Positions 1 to 8,851 of a stretch of 64,000 bases of DNA are shown in pieces. Under the pieces are notes generated by a model that was given only the letters and a program-made list of their open reading frames with translations, did not search any database and was not told the DNA's origin. This stretch comes from an uncultured Planctomycetota bacterium (GTDB taxonomy: Bacteria; Planctomycetota; Phycisphaerae; UBA1845; Fen-1342), in assembly GCA_900696535.1 (NCBI GenBank), contig CAADGM010000016.1, positions 79,163-143,162 on the forward strand, in the 5' to 3' direction. The position numbers were made by a program, and so were the translations under genes. The stretch's first letter is position 1. Each line of letters starts with the position of its first letter.

Positions 1-123
1 CTGAACCCCCGGGAGCAGCCCCCACGTCGCCGGCAGCGAGCGGGACGGCGGCGGACGACGAATTGGCCTCAGGAAGAAACCCGGACAGGGCGATAGGGAC
101 GCCCGCGAGCCCAGGAACGCGGC
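1..123. other. Left window edge, no gene recognised
   Basis: This stretch lies downstream of the thiD stop codon. I see no coding frame with family resemblance and no clear terminator hairpin. Confidence 0.5.
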
Positions 124-1026
124 TCAGCTGGGGCGCGTCTCGGCGTGGAGGTTCAGGGGCCCACAGCCGCCGCCCAGTCCGGGATTCGTCGCGATGGCCG
201 CCGTCACGAACGCCTTGGCACGCTGCACCGCCGCGAGCAGCGGCTCGCCGCGGGCCATCAAGGCTGTGATGGCGGCGGAGTAGACGCATCCGGCGCCGTG
301 CAGGTGCGTGGTGTCGACGCGCGGGGCGGCGAAGCGGTGTATCTCCCCCTCCCACCAAAGCACGTCGATGGCCACTTCGCCCCGCCCGGCCGCGACGCTG
401 GCTCCGGCGCTCTCAGCCGGCCCCGCACCGCCGTGGATCGCCCCCCCTGGCTCACCACCGGCAGCCGGCGTGCCGCCGTCGCCGCGTACGCCGACAAGGG
501 CGCCCCCCTTTACGAGCACTCCCCGGGTGCCGGTCAGGGCGATTCGTGCCGCGGCCCGCTCCATGTCGGCGAGGCTGCGGACATCCATCTCGGCCAATGC
601 CGCCGCCTCGAAGCGGTTTGGGGTGATGAGCCAGGCGCGCGGGAGTAGCCATCGTCGCATCGCCCGGGCTGCGTCCTCGTCGATCAGGGCGTGGCCGTGC
701 TTCGAGACCATGACCGGGTCGACCACAACGGGGAAGCCGTAGCCGTCCAGCCGTCCCGCCAGCGCCTCGATGAGCGCGGCGCTGCCCAGCGCCCCGGTCT
801 TGGCGGCCGTCGGGGGGATGTCCGCGACGACGGCGTCGAGCTGCCCCAGGACCAGTTCCGGCGGGAGTAGGTGGACCGCCTGCACGCCCTGCGTGTTCTG
901 CACGGTCAGCAGGGTGATGACCGCCTCGCCATAGACGCCGTGCTGATGGAAGGTCTTAAGGTCTGCCTGGACGCCGGCCCCGCCGCTCGGGTCGGATCCG
1001 GCGATGGTGAGGGCGACGGCCTTCAC
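124..1026 (-). CDS. thiD: Hydroxymethylpyrimidine/phosphomethylpyrimidine kinase ThiD
   Basis: Phosphorylates HMP and then HMP-phosphate in thiamine biosynthesis in the cytoplasm. The N-terminus carries the hallmark TIAGSDPSGGAGVQADLKT, followed by VVDPVMVSKHG and the C-terminal anion-hole region DTTHLHGAGC, where the usual GTGC is GAGC. The first in-frame GTG is at 1035, but a GGGAG box sits 8 bases before the GTG at 1026, so a start giving about 300 residues beginning MKAVALTIAGSD is preferred. About 40 Gly/Ala-rich residues are inserted after VLVKGG (near residue 172), so the protein is longer than the usual 260-270 residues. It follows the selenoprotein gene by about 60 bases on the same strand and probably shares its transcript. 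Confidence 0.95.
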   Translation of the reverse strand: MKAVALTIAGSDPSGGAGVQADLKTFHQHGVYGEAVITLLTVQNTQGVQAVHLLPPELVLGQLDAVVADIPPTAAKTGALGSAALIEALAGRLDGYGFPVVVDPVMVSKHGHALIDEDAARAMRRWLLPRAWLITPNRFEAAALAEMDVRSLADMERAAARIALTGTRGVLVKGGALVGVRGDGGTPAAGGEPGGAIHGGAGPAESAGASVAAGRGEVAIDVLWWEGEIHRFAAPRVDTTHLHGAGCVYSAAITALMARGEPLLAAVQRAKAFVTAAIATNPGLGGGCGPLNLHAETRPS

Positions 1027-1087
1027 GAGCACCACTCCCGCGTGCGAGGCGGCACGCGGCCGGCACGCCGCCCGTTCGATCGCGCCG

Positions 1088-1318
1088 TCACTTTCCGGCC
1101 AGCGGCGTGAGGCGATCGAGGATCTCGTGCTCCTCCGGGAAGCGGCCGACCTCGTGCTTGCTGAAGAGGAGCTTTCCGTCGGCCTTCACGTCGAAGATGC
1201 CGCCTGAACCGGCGATCAGCTCCGCGTCAACGCCGAAGGTCTCCTTGATGCTGGCCGCCAGACTGGCGGCCCGGGGCAGGTAGTTTCACTGTCGGCAGTA
1301 CGTGATCGACACTTTCAT
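1088..1318 (-). CDS. SelT/SelW/SelH (Rdx) family selenoprotein with in-frame UGA
   Basis: Read through one internal TGA at 1286-1288, this is a 76-residue Rdx-family thioredoxin-like protein. The first residues are MKVSITYCRQU, giving the CxxU redox motif in place of CxxC, followed by NYLPRAASLAASI, ELIAGSGGIFDV, DGKLLFSKHE and GRFPEEHEI. All are diagnostic of the family and collinear with it. Without recoding the product would be ten residues. A hairpin suited to be a bacterial SECIS starts 15 bases after the UGA. The family acts in cytoplasmic thiol redox chemistry, substrate unknown. The gene lies just upstream of thiD, probably cotranscribed, and diverges from the thioredoxin-fold gene at 1486. 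No selA, selB or tRNA-Sec gene is in the window, so decoding capacity must lie elsewhere in the genome. A sequencing error is unlikely because the frame, codon position and hairpin all agree. Confidence 0.88.
1253..1271 (-). promoter_or_regulatory. Putative bacterial SECIS hairpin
   Basis: On the minus strand an 8-bp perfect stem (GGCCGCCA pairing with TGGCGGCC) closes a GTC loop. The loop begins 23 bases after the recoded TGA, inside the 16-37 base range known for bacterial SECIS elements, and its first base is a G as those elements require. It lies within the coding sequence, as is normal in bacteria. Confidence 0.7.
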
Positions 1319-1485
1319 CGCGCAGGCTCCTCACCGTCGCCAGCCACCCCGTCGTCGGCGATGGTAGGCGCCGCGACTGCCGGCGACAAGCGCGCCGCGC
1401 GGCTGGCAGTTCCAGCGCCCGGAAACTATCCTACGATGTCTCGTGGGCCGCCGAGCGCCCGCGGCGTGTGTACTGGGGACCGGAT

Positions 1486-2811
1486 ATGAACGCGATCCAT
1501 CGACTCGCATTGCTTCCCTTGGCGCTGCTGCTCGCAGCCTCCGCCTCTGCCCAGAACGAGAACGCCGGGAGCATGGAGGAGGGCCGGAAGGCGGCCATTG
1601 GCGAGCCCGCCCCGCCGCTGCGCGTCCGCACGGGCTCCGGCCGGGAGACGAAGGTCGAAAACGTCCTCGAGCGCCATCGCCGCAAGCTCGTGATCCTGTT
1701 CTTCTACCGATCGAATGACCCGGCCTCGAACGACGCGGCGCCGATACTCAAGAAGATCGCGGACGAGTACGGCAAGCGCGGCGTTTCGATCATTCCGATC
1801 ACGGATGAGAAGAAGGAGAAAGCCGACGCGTTCGTGAAGGCCAAGGAGCTTTCCGGCGAGTATCTCGCTCAGGTAGACATGGAGTTCCCCTACAACGTTT
1901 CCGCCCCACCGCGGATCTACCTCATCGACCCGGACGGCATCCTGGTCAATCACTTCCACCCGGCGGACCGGCTCGAGGAGCGGGTCAAGGAGGCGATGCG
2001 GCGCAACCCGCCGGCCGGCGCGGACCCCGAGACGATCCGCAGGCTGTACGAGCGCGCCGAGGCGGCCCTGAAGGCCGAGCAGGTTGGTCGAGCGTATGGG
2101 TTGGCGCTGGAGGTCGAGCAACTGACGGACAAGGAGACGTCCGTCGGGCAGAACGTCCGCAAGTTGAAGGAGACCGTCGAGAAGGCCGCCCGCGAGAAGC
2201 TCGACGCGGCGCGCAAGGCGTTCAACGAGAAGAAGTATGACGAGGCTCTCCCCCGGCTGGCGGAGCTGAGCGTTCGCTTCGCCGGCACGCCCCTGGGCAC
2301 CGACGCGGACACCGAGGTCAGCCGGGTGATGGGCGAGCGCGACCAGAAGTCGAAGATGCGTGCGGCGCTCGACGAGGCCCGGGCCCAGGTGATCTTCGAC
2401 CGGGCGAGTGACCACGAGGCGGACGGGCGTTTCATGGACGCCATTCGCGCGCATCGCGAGATCATGGACCGCTACCCGGACTCGGAGCTGGCCAAGAAGT
2501 CGGAGACGGCGGTGGACCGCATCTCGGCCGACCCGAAGGTCCAGGCGCAGATCGCTGCCGAGCGGGCCGAAGCCGAGGCGGAGCGCTGGTTCGACATCGC
2601 GGAGCGCTTTGCAAAGGCGGGGATGAACGCCAAGGCCCGCGAGTACTACGGCATGGTGCAGGAGAAGCACCCCAAGTCGCGGGCCGCTGCACGCGTGGCC
2701 GAACGGCTCAAGGCCCTGCCGGCCGACGAGCCCGACGAAGACACCGGCGGCGACGAGAAGGCCGACGAGGAAGCCGGCGAGGAGGCAAGCGGGGAGCCGA
2801 GCGAGGGGTAG
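1486..2811 (+). CDS. Secreted thioredoxin-fold protein with TPR-like C-terminal half
   Basis: About 441 residues. The start at 1486 gives a clean signal peptide (MNAIHRLALLPLALLLAASA, then SAQ). Residues about 35-165 resemble an AhpC/TlpA-type thioredoxin fold: KLVILFFYRSNDPAS, GVSIIPITDEKKEKA, then APPRIYLIDPDGILV. The active-site CxxC is absent, because the FFYR loop continues SNDPASND. The rest (about 170-415) is charged and helical, with TPR-like repeats such as AFNEKKYDEALPRLAEL, DGRFMDAIRAHREIMDRYP and AKAGMNAKAREYYGMV. The tail is acidic, rich in Asp, Glu and Gly. It probably acts in the periplasm in protein-protein contact rather than as a disulfide oxidoreductase. The role is unknown. 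Confidence 0.75.
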   Translation: MNAIHRLALLPLALLLAASASAQNENAGSMEEGRKAAIGEPAPPLRVRTGSGRETKVENVLERHRRKLVILFFYRSNDPASNDAAPILKKIADEYGKRGVSIIPITDEKKEKADAFVKAKELSGEYLAQVDMEFPYNVSAPPRIYLIDPDGILVNHFHPADRLEERVKEAMRRNPPAGADPETIRRLYERAEAALKAEQVGRAYGLALEVEQLTDKETSVGQNVRKLKETVEKAAREKLDAARKAFNEKKYDEALPRLAELSVRFAGTPLGTDADTEVSRVMGERDQKSKMRAALDEARAQVIFDRASDHEADGRFMDAIRAHREIMDRYPDSELAKKSETAVDRISADPKVQAQIAAERAEAEAERWFDIAERFAKAGMNAKAREYYGMVQEKHPKSRAAARVAERLKALPADEPDEDTGGDEKADEEAGEEASGEPSEG

Positions 2812-2815
2812 CGCC

Positions 2816-2830
2816 GGGGCGGCACGCCCC
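2816..2830 (+). terminator. Hairpin terminator candidate
   Basis: A GGGGCG/CGCCCC stem with a GCA loop begins five bases after the stop codon of the thioredoxin-fold gene and is followed by a pyrimidine stretch (TACTTCTC). There is no true T-run, so the assignment is tentative. Confidence 0.4.
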
Positions 2831-3257
2831 TACTTCTCAGGACCAGTGGCGCGGGCCTCCGTGCCCGCCGGCAGGCAGGGACGCCTGCCCAACTGCGCGC
2901 ACACGCGTCGCGGTGCGTCGGAGGCGCCGTGCGGGAGATCTCCCTGGGTTCGGGCGGCGACTGTCAGCTTCTGCCCAGGAGAACCTGCTCCACAACCTCT
3001 TGAGCCCCCGCGAACAGCGGGTGCTTGCCGCTTAGAGCCGAGTTGCAGGCTGTAATTCAGGCCGGCCTGCCGCCTGACTGGTCCAACACCCGCTGATAGC
3101 GAGTGCTCCACGTCGCGCTGCTCCGGGTTCTGGGAATGGTGCTGGCCGCTGCACAGGCCCCGAATCCGGCGCGCTCGCAGGCTGCCAGCCCCTGGGGACG
3201 CCGAACGCGGCAAGACGACGAAAGCCGGGTCTGCCGAAGCTGCTGGCCCCGGGCCGA
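2831..3257. other. Intergenic region with hairpin repeats, no gene recognised
   Basis: About 430 bases between two genes that converge on it. Frames open across it lack family resemblance and are shadow frames. It holds two adjacent inverted repeats. One is GCGGGC/GCCCGC with loop CTCCGT at 2851-2868, which resembles the dispersed CTCCGY-loop repeat elsewhere in the window. The other is GGCAGGC/GCCTGCC at 2870-2889. A CCCGC/GCGGG hairpin lies near 3006. Confidence 0.5.
2847..2889 (+). repeat. Diverged CTCCGY-loop hairpin plus adjacent inverted repeat
   Basis: The hairpin GCGGGC-CTCCGT-GCCCGC at 2851-2868 has the architecture of the dispersed repeat at 22468, 51441 and 63024, but with different stem bases. 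It is immediately followed by a second stem, GGCAGGC/GCCTGCC with loop AGGGAC. Confidence 0.45.
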
Positions 3258-5018
3258 TCAGTCGCACGTCGCGCCGATGCGCTCCACAAACGGATCGATG
3301 TCGTCGAACGTCACGCCGCCGGCGCCGTCCACGTCGTTGTTGGCATATGAGCAACTCGGCAGCGCGCCGAAGATCGCCACGTGCTGGTCGATCCAGCTTT
3401 GCTCGCCCGACAGCGCCGCGACGAAGAAGTCGATGTCGTCGAAGTCCACATCGCCGTCGCAGTCGCTGTCGCCGCGGCAAACGGCCGGAGCACAGGGGTT
3501 CGCGCCACACGGGACGCCCGCGATGAACTCTCCGCCTGCGGCCAGGCACAGAGGCTCGACCGCCTCGACGCAGCCGCCCGCCACGCAGCACGCCCCCGCC
3601 GGCCCGCCCGCCAGGCGCAGCTCATAGCGCGCGCCGCACGCGACGCTCCCGCTCTCCCGCTCGGCGGCAACAACGAGGTGATAGCGGCCCGCCGGCGCCG
3701 CGGTCCGCACGCGCAACAGCGGCTCACAACTTGCGGCGAAGTACGCCGTCAGCGACTCGTAAGCCGGGTTACACAGGTCGCCCGGACTCAGGACCGGGCC
3801 GATGAGGCGCACGTACCCGGCGAACTCGGCCCGGATCGACCACCCGAGGTCGCCCCCGGCATGGTTCACGACGTACCAGTCCGAGTCGTTTTCGAAGGGC
3901 GTGGCCCGGGAGCTGCCGCACACGATCCCTGCCCCGCTGCTGAGCTGCCCGCCGAAGACCAGGCCGGCGTCGCAGCCACCGTTCACCGGAGCAAGCAGGT
4001 CGTCGCACAGCGGCTCGCCCTCGGCGACCGCCTGCGGGGCACAGGTCATCGGGCACGGCGGACACGGGTTCGGATCGCAGCTTGTGAAATCGCCCGAATA
4101 CACGCCGCCGGCGCCGGCGCACTCGGCACCCGACAGCAATCTGCACCCCCCACCGTCCGGCAGGCAGCAACCCCCGCGAATCGGCGGCGCGACGCGTGCG
4201 CGGTAGGCGGCGCCGCAGTTCAGTGTCCCGGCGCTGAAGCTCGGCGCGATGACGAGCCAGTACACGCCCGGCGGCTCGTTCCAAGCAGTGACGCACACTT
4301 CGGTGCAGTCTGCGGAGCCGGCGCGCGCGGCCCGGATGATCGCGAAGTCGCACTGTTCCTGGGGCGTCCCGCTGGCCGGCGCGATGACGTACAGGTCTGC
4401 GACGAACTCGGCCACCACGCACAACCGCACGTCGCCGCCCGGGTGGTTGTAGACGAACCAGTCAAAGTCACGCTGGCCACCCACCGACGCGACCGTCCCG
4501 CACACCGTGCCCCCGGGCATCGCCAGCGACACCGTGTCGAACGGGTAGCCCGCACCGGGCGAGTTGCATCCGCCGTTCACCGTGTCTACCGGCTGGCCGC
4601 AGTCGGGCTCGCCCTCCGCAGGCGTTCCCGCCGGACAAGGGCAGCAGATGTCCGTGCAGTTGGACCCGACGCCGAAGAAGTGCCCGCCGGCAGCCGCGCA
4701 CGCGTCCGCGGTCCGCGGTTCGCAGCCCTGGGACGCGCCGCCGGCCGCGATCAGGCAGCAGGCCCCGACCTGGTACACGCCGCGCCCACTCGCGACCTGA
4801 AACCCGCACGGGCGACCGACGCTGAACTCATCGGAGATCGATGACCACTCCAATGCGTCCTCGCGCGTCCAGCGCAGCCATGGATCGCCCGTCACGACGG
4901 CGCTGGCGGCGAGGTCGCCGCCCCACTCGGCCATGTCCGCTCGGGCTCCACCCGCCCCTCCCGCAGCGAATGCTCCCAGCAACACCACACCGAGCCCGAA
5001 CCTCACCGCGCAGCTCAT
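3258..5018 (-). CDS. Secreted PPC-repeat protein with dockerin-like EF-hand C-terminus
   Basis: About 586 residues. The ATG at 5018 is chosen because GGGAG lies seven bases upstream and it yields a signal peptide (MSCAVRFGLGVVLLGAFAAG ending near ARA). Two related beta-sandwich modules of the bacterial pre-peptidase C-terminal type lie at about 143-255 and 335-450. Each starts with a VNGGC motif and contains DSDWYVVNHAGGD or DFDWFVYNHPGGD. They are separated by Cys-rich segments such as GGCCLPDGGGC. The last 75 residues hold paired acidic loops (GDSDCDGDVDFDDIDFF; NNDVDGAGGVTFDDIDPF) typical of planctomycete dockerin-like tails that bind calcium. The protein is probably exported and surface-displayed. 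No catalytic domain is recognised. Confidence 0.8.
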   Translation of the reverse strand: MSCAVRFGLGVVLLGAFAAGGAGGARADMAEWGGDLAASAVVTGDPWLRWTREDALEWSSISDEFSVGRPCGFQVASGRGVYQVGACCLIAAGGASQGCEPRTADACAAAGGHFFGVGSNCTDICCPCPAGTPAEGEPDCGQPVDTVNGGCNSPGAGYPFDTVSLAMPGGTVCGTVASVGGQRDFDWFVYNHPGGDVRLCVVAEFVADLYVIAPASGTPQEQCDFAIIRAARAGSADCTEVCVTAWNEPPGVYWLVIAPSFSAGTLNCGAAYRARVAPPIRGGCCLPDGGGCRLLSGAECAGAGGVYSGDFTSCDPNPCPPCPMTCAPQAVAEGEPLCDDLLAPVNGGCDAGLVFGGQLSSGAGIVCGSSRATPFENDSDWYVVNHAGGDLGWSIRAEFAGYVRLIGPVLSPGDLCNPAYESLTAYFAASCEPLLRVRTAAPAGRYHLVVAAERESGSVACGARYELRLAGGPAGACCVAGGCVEAVEPLCLAAGGEFIAGVPCGANPCAPAVCRGDSDCDGDVDFDDIDFFVAALSGEQSWIDQHVAIFGALPSCSYANNDVDGAGGVTFDDIDPFVERIGATCD

Positions 5019-5467
5019 GCGAACGCTCCCTTCCTCGGCTCCAACACCCCGCTTCACCATTGCTCCGGCCCGATCATGCGCCCGCCCAACGTCGACAGGA
5101 CGGCGGAAGCCAGCGGCACTTTGCCGGGCCACCGCGCGGCGCGACGCACAACTCAGCGTCCCACGGGCAAGGGGCCGGCGTCAATAGGTGTTTGTCCCTC
5201 GGCGTGGCGATGGCCCCTCGACCCGGTCCGACTGCGAGCGACCGCGCCGCCGCGAGCGGAGTGCCCACAAGCCAGCCGGCACTACGTAAAGCTCGTCGCC
5301 AAAGAGTTTTATGTGACAGTCAAGATGGACCGATCGATCCTTTGTCCCGCGAAGGTGGGGCGCGTGCGTCGGCTCGTTACAATGTGGGTACGTGACCGGT
5401 CCCAGGGAGGGAATCGGAGCCACGCACACAGACGCGCCCGCAACGGGCAATGAGGATGCGTCACCAT
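5019..5467. other. Divergent intergenic region
   Basis: About 450 bases between two divergently transcribed secreted-protein genes, so promoters for both should lie here. TACAAT at 5378-5383 is a plausible -10 element for the rightward glycosidase gene, without a convincing -35. No coding frame with family resemblance and no strong repeat was seen. Confidence 0.45.
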
Positions 5468-8400
5468 ATGAAATCAATCTGGTTCCATATTCGCCGCCGT
5501 GCGGCGGTCGTGCTGGTAGCCCTGCTGTGCGGCTCGCTCGCTCGCGCCGTCCCCGAGTTCGTCGAGCATATCCCGGGGAGCGCCGTGTACGGCGAGCCGG
5601 GCGGGACGACGATGCGTCAGCCAGAATCGCCCGTTGCCGGCGACACGATCCAGCTTTGGATCAGGATCGGCTTCTCGTTCTACTACACCGACGTCGCCGT
5701 CTACTACACGCTCGACGGCTCGACGCCCGTTGGGAGCTTCGGCAACCCCCTCGGCACGACCCAGGTGCTGCGATCAAGCCTCGGGCAGATCAGCTTCATC
5801 CGAAACGAGCCCACGGGCGGGCCGAACATCGACTGGTGGCGAGCGACGCTGCCGCCAGCCGCGAGCGTGTCCGGTACGACCCTCCGCTACTTCATCGGCG
5901 CCTGGCACAGCGGCGGCGGCATCGAGGTGTACGGCAACAATTACGGCTGCGCGGACAGCACGTGCGACAATCCGGCCAACCCCAAGACGATCCACAGCGT
6001 GACCGTGGGCAGCCCGCCCTTCCCCTGGCCGGGAAAGGGGCACCCGTTCGTCGATCACGGCGTCGGCTACCCGCCCGTGTATCACTGGAAGGAGGAGGGC
6101 GTCGTCGGGAACAACAACATCAACGTCATGGTGGATCAGAACGGCACTGTCTACGACATCTACTACCCATCCGCCGGGTGCGTGCAGGGTGTGGGCACGA
6201 AGAACGAGGGCTACGTCGACGGGCTCGACACGTTTCCGCCCGGGCTGCCGCCCGGACACCGCGGGCAGATGAACGTCAACCAGGCGATGGGCGGCCTGCG
6301 GATCGACGGGAAGACTTACTGGCTGAGCAACGTAAACGGGGCGAGCTACGACAACGTCGACCAGCAGTACGTCCCCCGAACCACCGTGATCTACACGACG
6401 GCCCGGCTGTATGACAACGGCAACAACATCCTGGTTGAGCAGTATGACTTCTCACCCAAGGGCATCACGTACCCGACCGACCTCGGCGGCAACCCCAACA
6501 AGGGCATCTATCTCAAGCGCTACCTCATCACGAACAACGGGCCGACGAGCAAGAGCGGCCAGTTCTACTTCTACGGCGACTTCGCGCTCAACGGCGGCGA
6601 CGCGTTCGACGTCATGGATCACGACCTTGCGCGCGGCGCCATGTACGCGCGGGACACGACGTATCGCAACGCGAGCGACGTCGGGGAGTACAACCCCACG
6701 TCCTTCCCGAGCTACGTCAAGGACGTCTCGCTCTACCTGGCGGCCGCGATGAAGCTCGCCCCCGTCCCGGGCGCCGCGGGCGGTACGCCGGCCGGTGCCT
6801 CCTGGCGGCAGGTCTCCGCCGACAACGACCAGGGCTGGATCGGGATGGACATCACGCTCCCGCCGGGCGTAACGCGAGAAGTCAACGTCGCGATCGTGGG
6901 CGGCTTCGACGCTTTCCCCGACGCCACCGGCACGTACACCTGGCAGATTGCCCCTGTCATCGACTGGTTCATCGCCCAGAACGTCAGCCAGCTCCAGGCC
7001 CTGACCGAGGCGTACTGGCAGGCATGGCTCGACGCCGGCACAACGGTCAACTTTCCCGACCCGGTCTACAACGAGTTGTTCGAGCGCGGCCTGCTGGCCA
7101 CGGCGCTGCACCAGGACGAGAAGAACGGCGGCATCGTCGCCGGGATGCATAACGGCGCGTACCCGTTCGTCTGGCCGCGCGACGCGGCCTGGGCCGCGAT
7201 CACGCTGGCGCGAACCGGGCACGTCGACGGCGCGACCGAGGCGATGCGCTTTCTACGCGACGTGGCCTACCGGGACAACGAAAGCTGGGGCCGCAAGGGC
7301 TGGTGGAAGCAGAAGTACACCACCGACGGCTACCAGGTCTGGACCGCCCCCCAGATCGACGAGACCTCCTGCTACCCCTGGGCGGCGAAGTTCATCTATG
7401 ACGTCACGGGCGATGTAGCGTGGCTGGCCGACCACTACGACGAGGTGTGGGAGGCCGCGGTCGTCTCTGTGCTCGAGTACTCGCCAGTCGTGTTCGAGGA
7501 CGGGATCAGCAAGCGCAAGAGCGCGGTCGACGGCCGGCTCTTCTACAACGTGACGCTCGACCTCGTACACTCGAACAACCTCTGGGAGGACCAGTTCGGC
7601 CCGTTCAACTACTCGGTCGCGTCCGTCGTTCGCGGACTGGAGGACGCCGCCGCCATCGCCGACCGCCTCGACCAGGTCTGGTGCCCGGGTGGTCCGGGGA
7701 CTTGCGGCTACGACGAGGATCGCGCCCTGTTCCTGGCCCGGGCGGCGCAGCTCCGAGGCGGCCTCGATGCCCGGCTGGCCTGGAACGGCGAGAACACCGA
7801 CATCAGCCAGCTCGGCATCACCTATCCGTTTGAGGTTTATCCCCCCGGCCACCCGCGGGCCGAACTGCTCCTCAACCGCATCCGCGGCACCGCCAGCAAC
7901 AACCTGGGGCAGTTCCAGCCGCTCGTCAACGGGCCCGGGGAGTGGGAGCACCTGGTCAACCGCTACTGGGGCGACACGTACTGGCACAACCCCTTCGGCC
8001 CCAACCCGAACGCCAGCCCGTGGTACCTCACCACGATGTGGTACGGCGCCTACCACGCGACGCGGCAGGACATTCATCCAGGCAAGGCCGACATCGGCGA
8101 CCACAAGCTCCGCCTCGACCGGCTGATCGCCGAGCTCGGCCCCATCGGCTTCGGTGCCGAGCAGATCGCCCCGAGTAACAGCCTGCTCTACCCCGGTCAG
8201 ACGGACTTCACCCACCAGGCCGCCTGGCCAAACGCCTGGGAGTCAATGAGCTTCTTCGTCGACAGCCTCATGCTCTTCAGCGGCTTCAGCCCGGACGCGC
8301 CCGGCAACACGCTGCGCGTGGCCCCCAAGCTGCCCGCGGCGTGGAGCACGATGACGTTCAACAACCTGCATGTCGGCTCGCACCGCGTCAGCCTCACGGC

Positions 8401-8824
8401 CAGCGAGGCCGCCACGTCGAGCACGCACGTCCTGACCAACACGACTGGCGGTGCGATCGACTTCGAGACGTACGTCCGCATCCCGAACACGCGGACGCCG
8501 CGCGTCGTGACCCGCAACGGCGAGCTGCACCCGTACACGTACGACCCCGGCACCGGGCGTACGCGATTGACCGGGGCGGTCAGCACCGGCGCCGGCGCCG
8601 CGACAACGCTGGTCGTCGACCACAGCATCCCGGGCGACTTCACAGGCGATGACCGCGTCAGCATCGCCGACTTCGACGTCCTGACGCTGGCTCTGGCCGG
8701 ACCGGACAACCCCCGCCCACCGGCTGTGAGCGTCGTCAATTGGGAGAAGTCGAAGCTGGACGGTGACGCGGACGTTGACATGGGCGACCTGGCCGTGTTC
8801 CAGACGATCTTCACGGGCTTGTAA
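5468..8824 (+). CDS. Secreted GH15-like glucoamylase/glucodextranase-type glycosidase with dockerin-like tail
   Basis: About 1118 residues. ATG 5468 is chosen over 5450 and 5456 because GAGGA lies 11 bases upstream and the product begins with a signal peptide (MKSIWFHIRRRAAVVLVALL). Domains: an Ig-like N-terminal module (about 35-170); a beta-sandwich typical of GH15 N-domains with NNINVMVDQNGTVYDIYYP; then an (alpha/alpha)6 barrel with GAYPFVWPRDAAWAAITLAR, DGYQVWTAPQIDETSCYPWA and NLWEDQFGPFNYSVASVVRG, where the WED acid would be a catalytic residue. The tail has two EF-hand-like motifs (GDFTGDDRVSIADF; KLDGDADVDMGDL). It probably cleaves alpha-glucan-type polysaccharides outside the cell. 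The exact substrate is not determined. Confidence 0.85.
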   Translation: MKSIWFHIRRRAAVVLVALLCGSLARAVPEFVEHIPGSAVYGEPGGTTMRQPESPVAGDTIQLWIRIGFSFYYTDVAVYYTLDGSTPVGSFGNPLGTTQVLRSSLGQISFIRNEPTGGPNIDWWRATLPPAASVSGTTLRYFIGAWHSGGGIEVYGNNYGCADSTCDNPANPKTIHSVTVGSPPFPWPGKGHPFVDHGVGYPPVYHWKEEGVVGNNNINVMVDQNGTVYDIYYPSAGCVQGVGTKNEGYVDGLDTFPPGLPPGHRGQMNVNQAMGGLRIDGKTYWLSNVNGASYDNVDQQYVPRTTVIYTTARLYDNGNNILVEQYDFSPKGITYPTDLGGNPNKGIYLKRYLITNNGPTSKSGQFYFYGDFALNGGDAFDVMDHDLARGAMYARDTTYRNASDVGEYNPTSFPSYVKDVSLYLAAAMKLAPVPGAAGGTPAGASWRQVSADNDQGWIGMDITLPPGVTREVNVAIVGGFDAFPDATGTYTWQIAPVIDWFIAQNVSQLQALTEAYWQAWLDAGTTVNFPDPVYNELFERGLLATALHQDEKNGGIVAGMHNGAYPFVWPRDAAWAAITLARTGHVDGATEAMRFLRDVAYRDNESWGRKGWWKQKYTTDGYQVWTAPQIDETSCYPWAAKFIYDVTGDVAWLADHYDEVWEAAVVSVLEYSPVVFEDGISKRKSAVDGRLFYNVTLDLVHSNNLWEDQFGPFNYSVASVVRGLEDAAAIADRLDQVWCPGGPGTCGYDEDRALFLARAAQLRGGLDARLAWNGENTDISQLGITYPFEVYPPGHPRAELLLNRIRGTASNNLGQFQPLVNGPGEWEHLVNRYWGDTYWHNPFGPNPNASPWYLTTMWYGAYHATRQDIHPGKADIGDHKLRLDRLIAELGPIGFGAEQIAPSNSLLYPGQTDFTHQAAWPNAWESMSFFVDSLMLFSGFSPDAPGNTLRVAPKLPAAWSTMTFNNLHVGSHRVSLTASEAATSSTHVLTNTTGGAIDFETYVRIPNTRTPRVVTRNGELHPYTYDPGTGRTRLTGAVSTGAGAATTLVVDHSIPGDFTGDDRVSIADFDVLTLALAGPDNPRPPAVSVVNWEKSKLDGDADVDMGDLAVFQTIFTGL

Positions 8825-8851
8825 GCGCAGGAAGCGGTCTCGGACTCCCGC

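Noticed and set aside
1286..1288. The in-frame TGA as evidence of a pseudogene
   Set aside because: It falls exactly on the catalytic position of the family motif, the frame is otherwise intact and a suitable hairpin follows, so recoding is the better explanation.
2830..3591. A 253-codon minus-strand frame across the intergenic region and the end of the PPC-repeat gene
   Set aside because: Arg-rich shadow-like sequence in a different frame from the conserved EF-hand tail.
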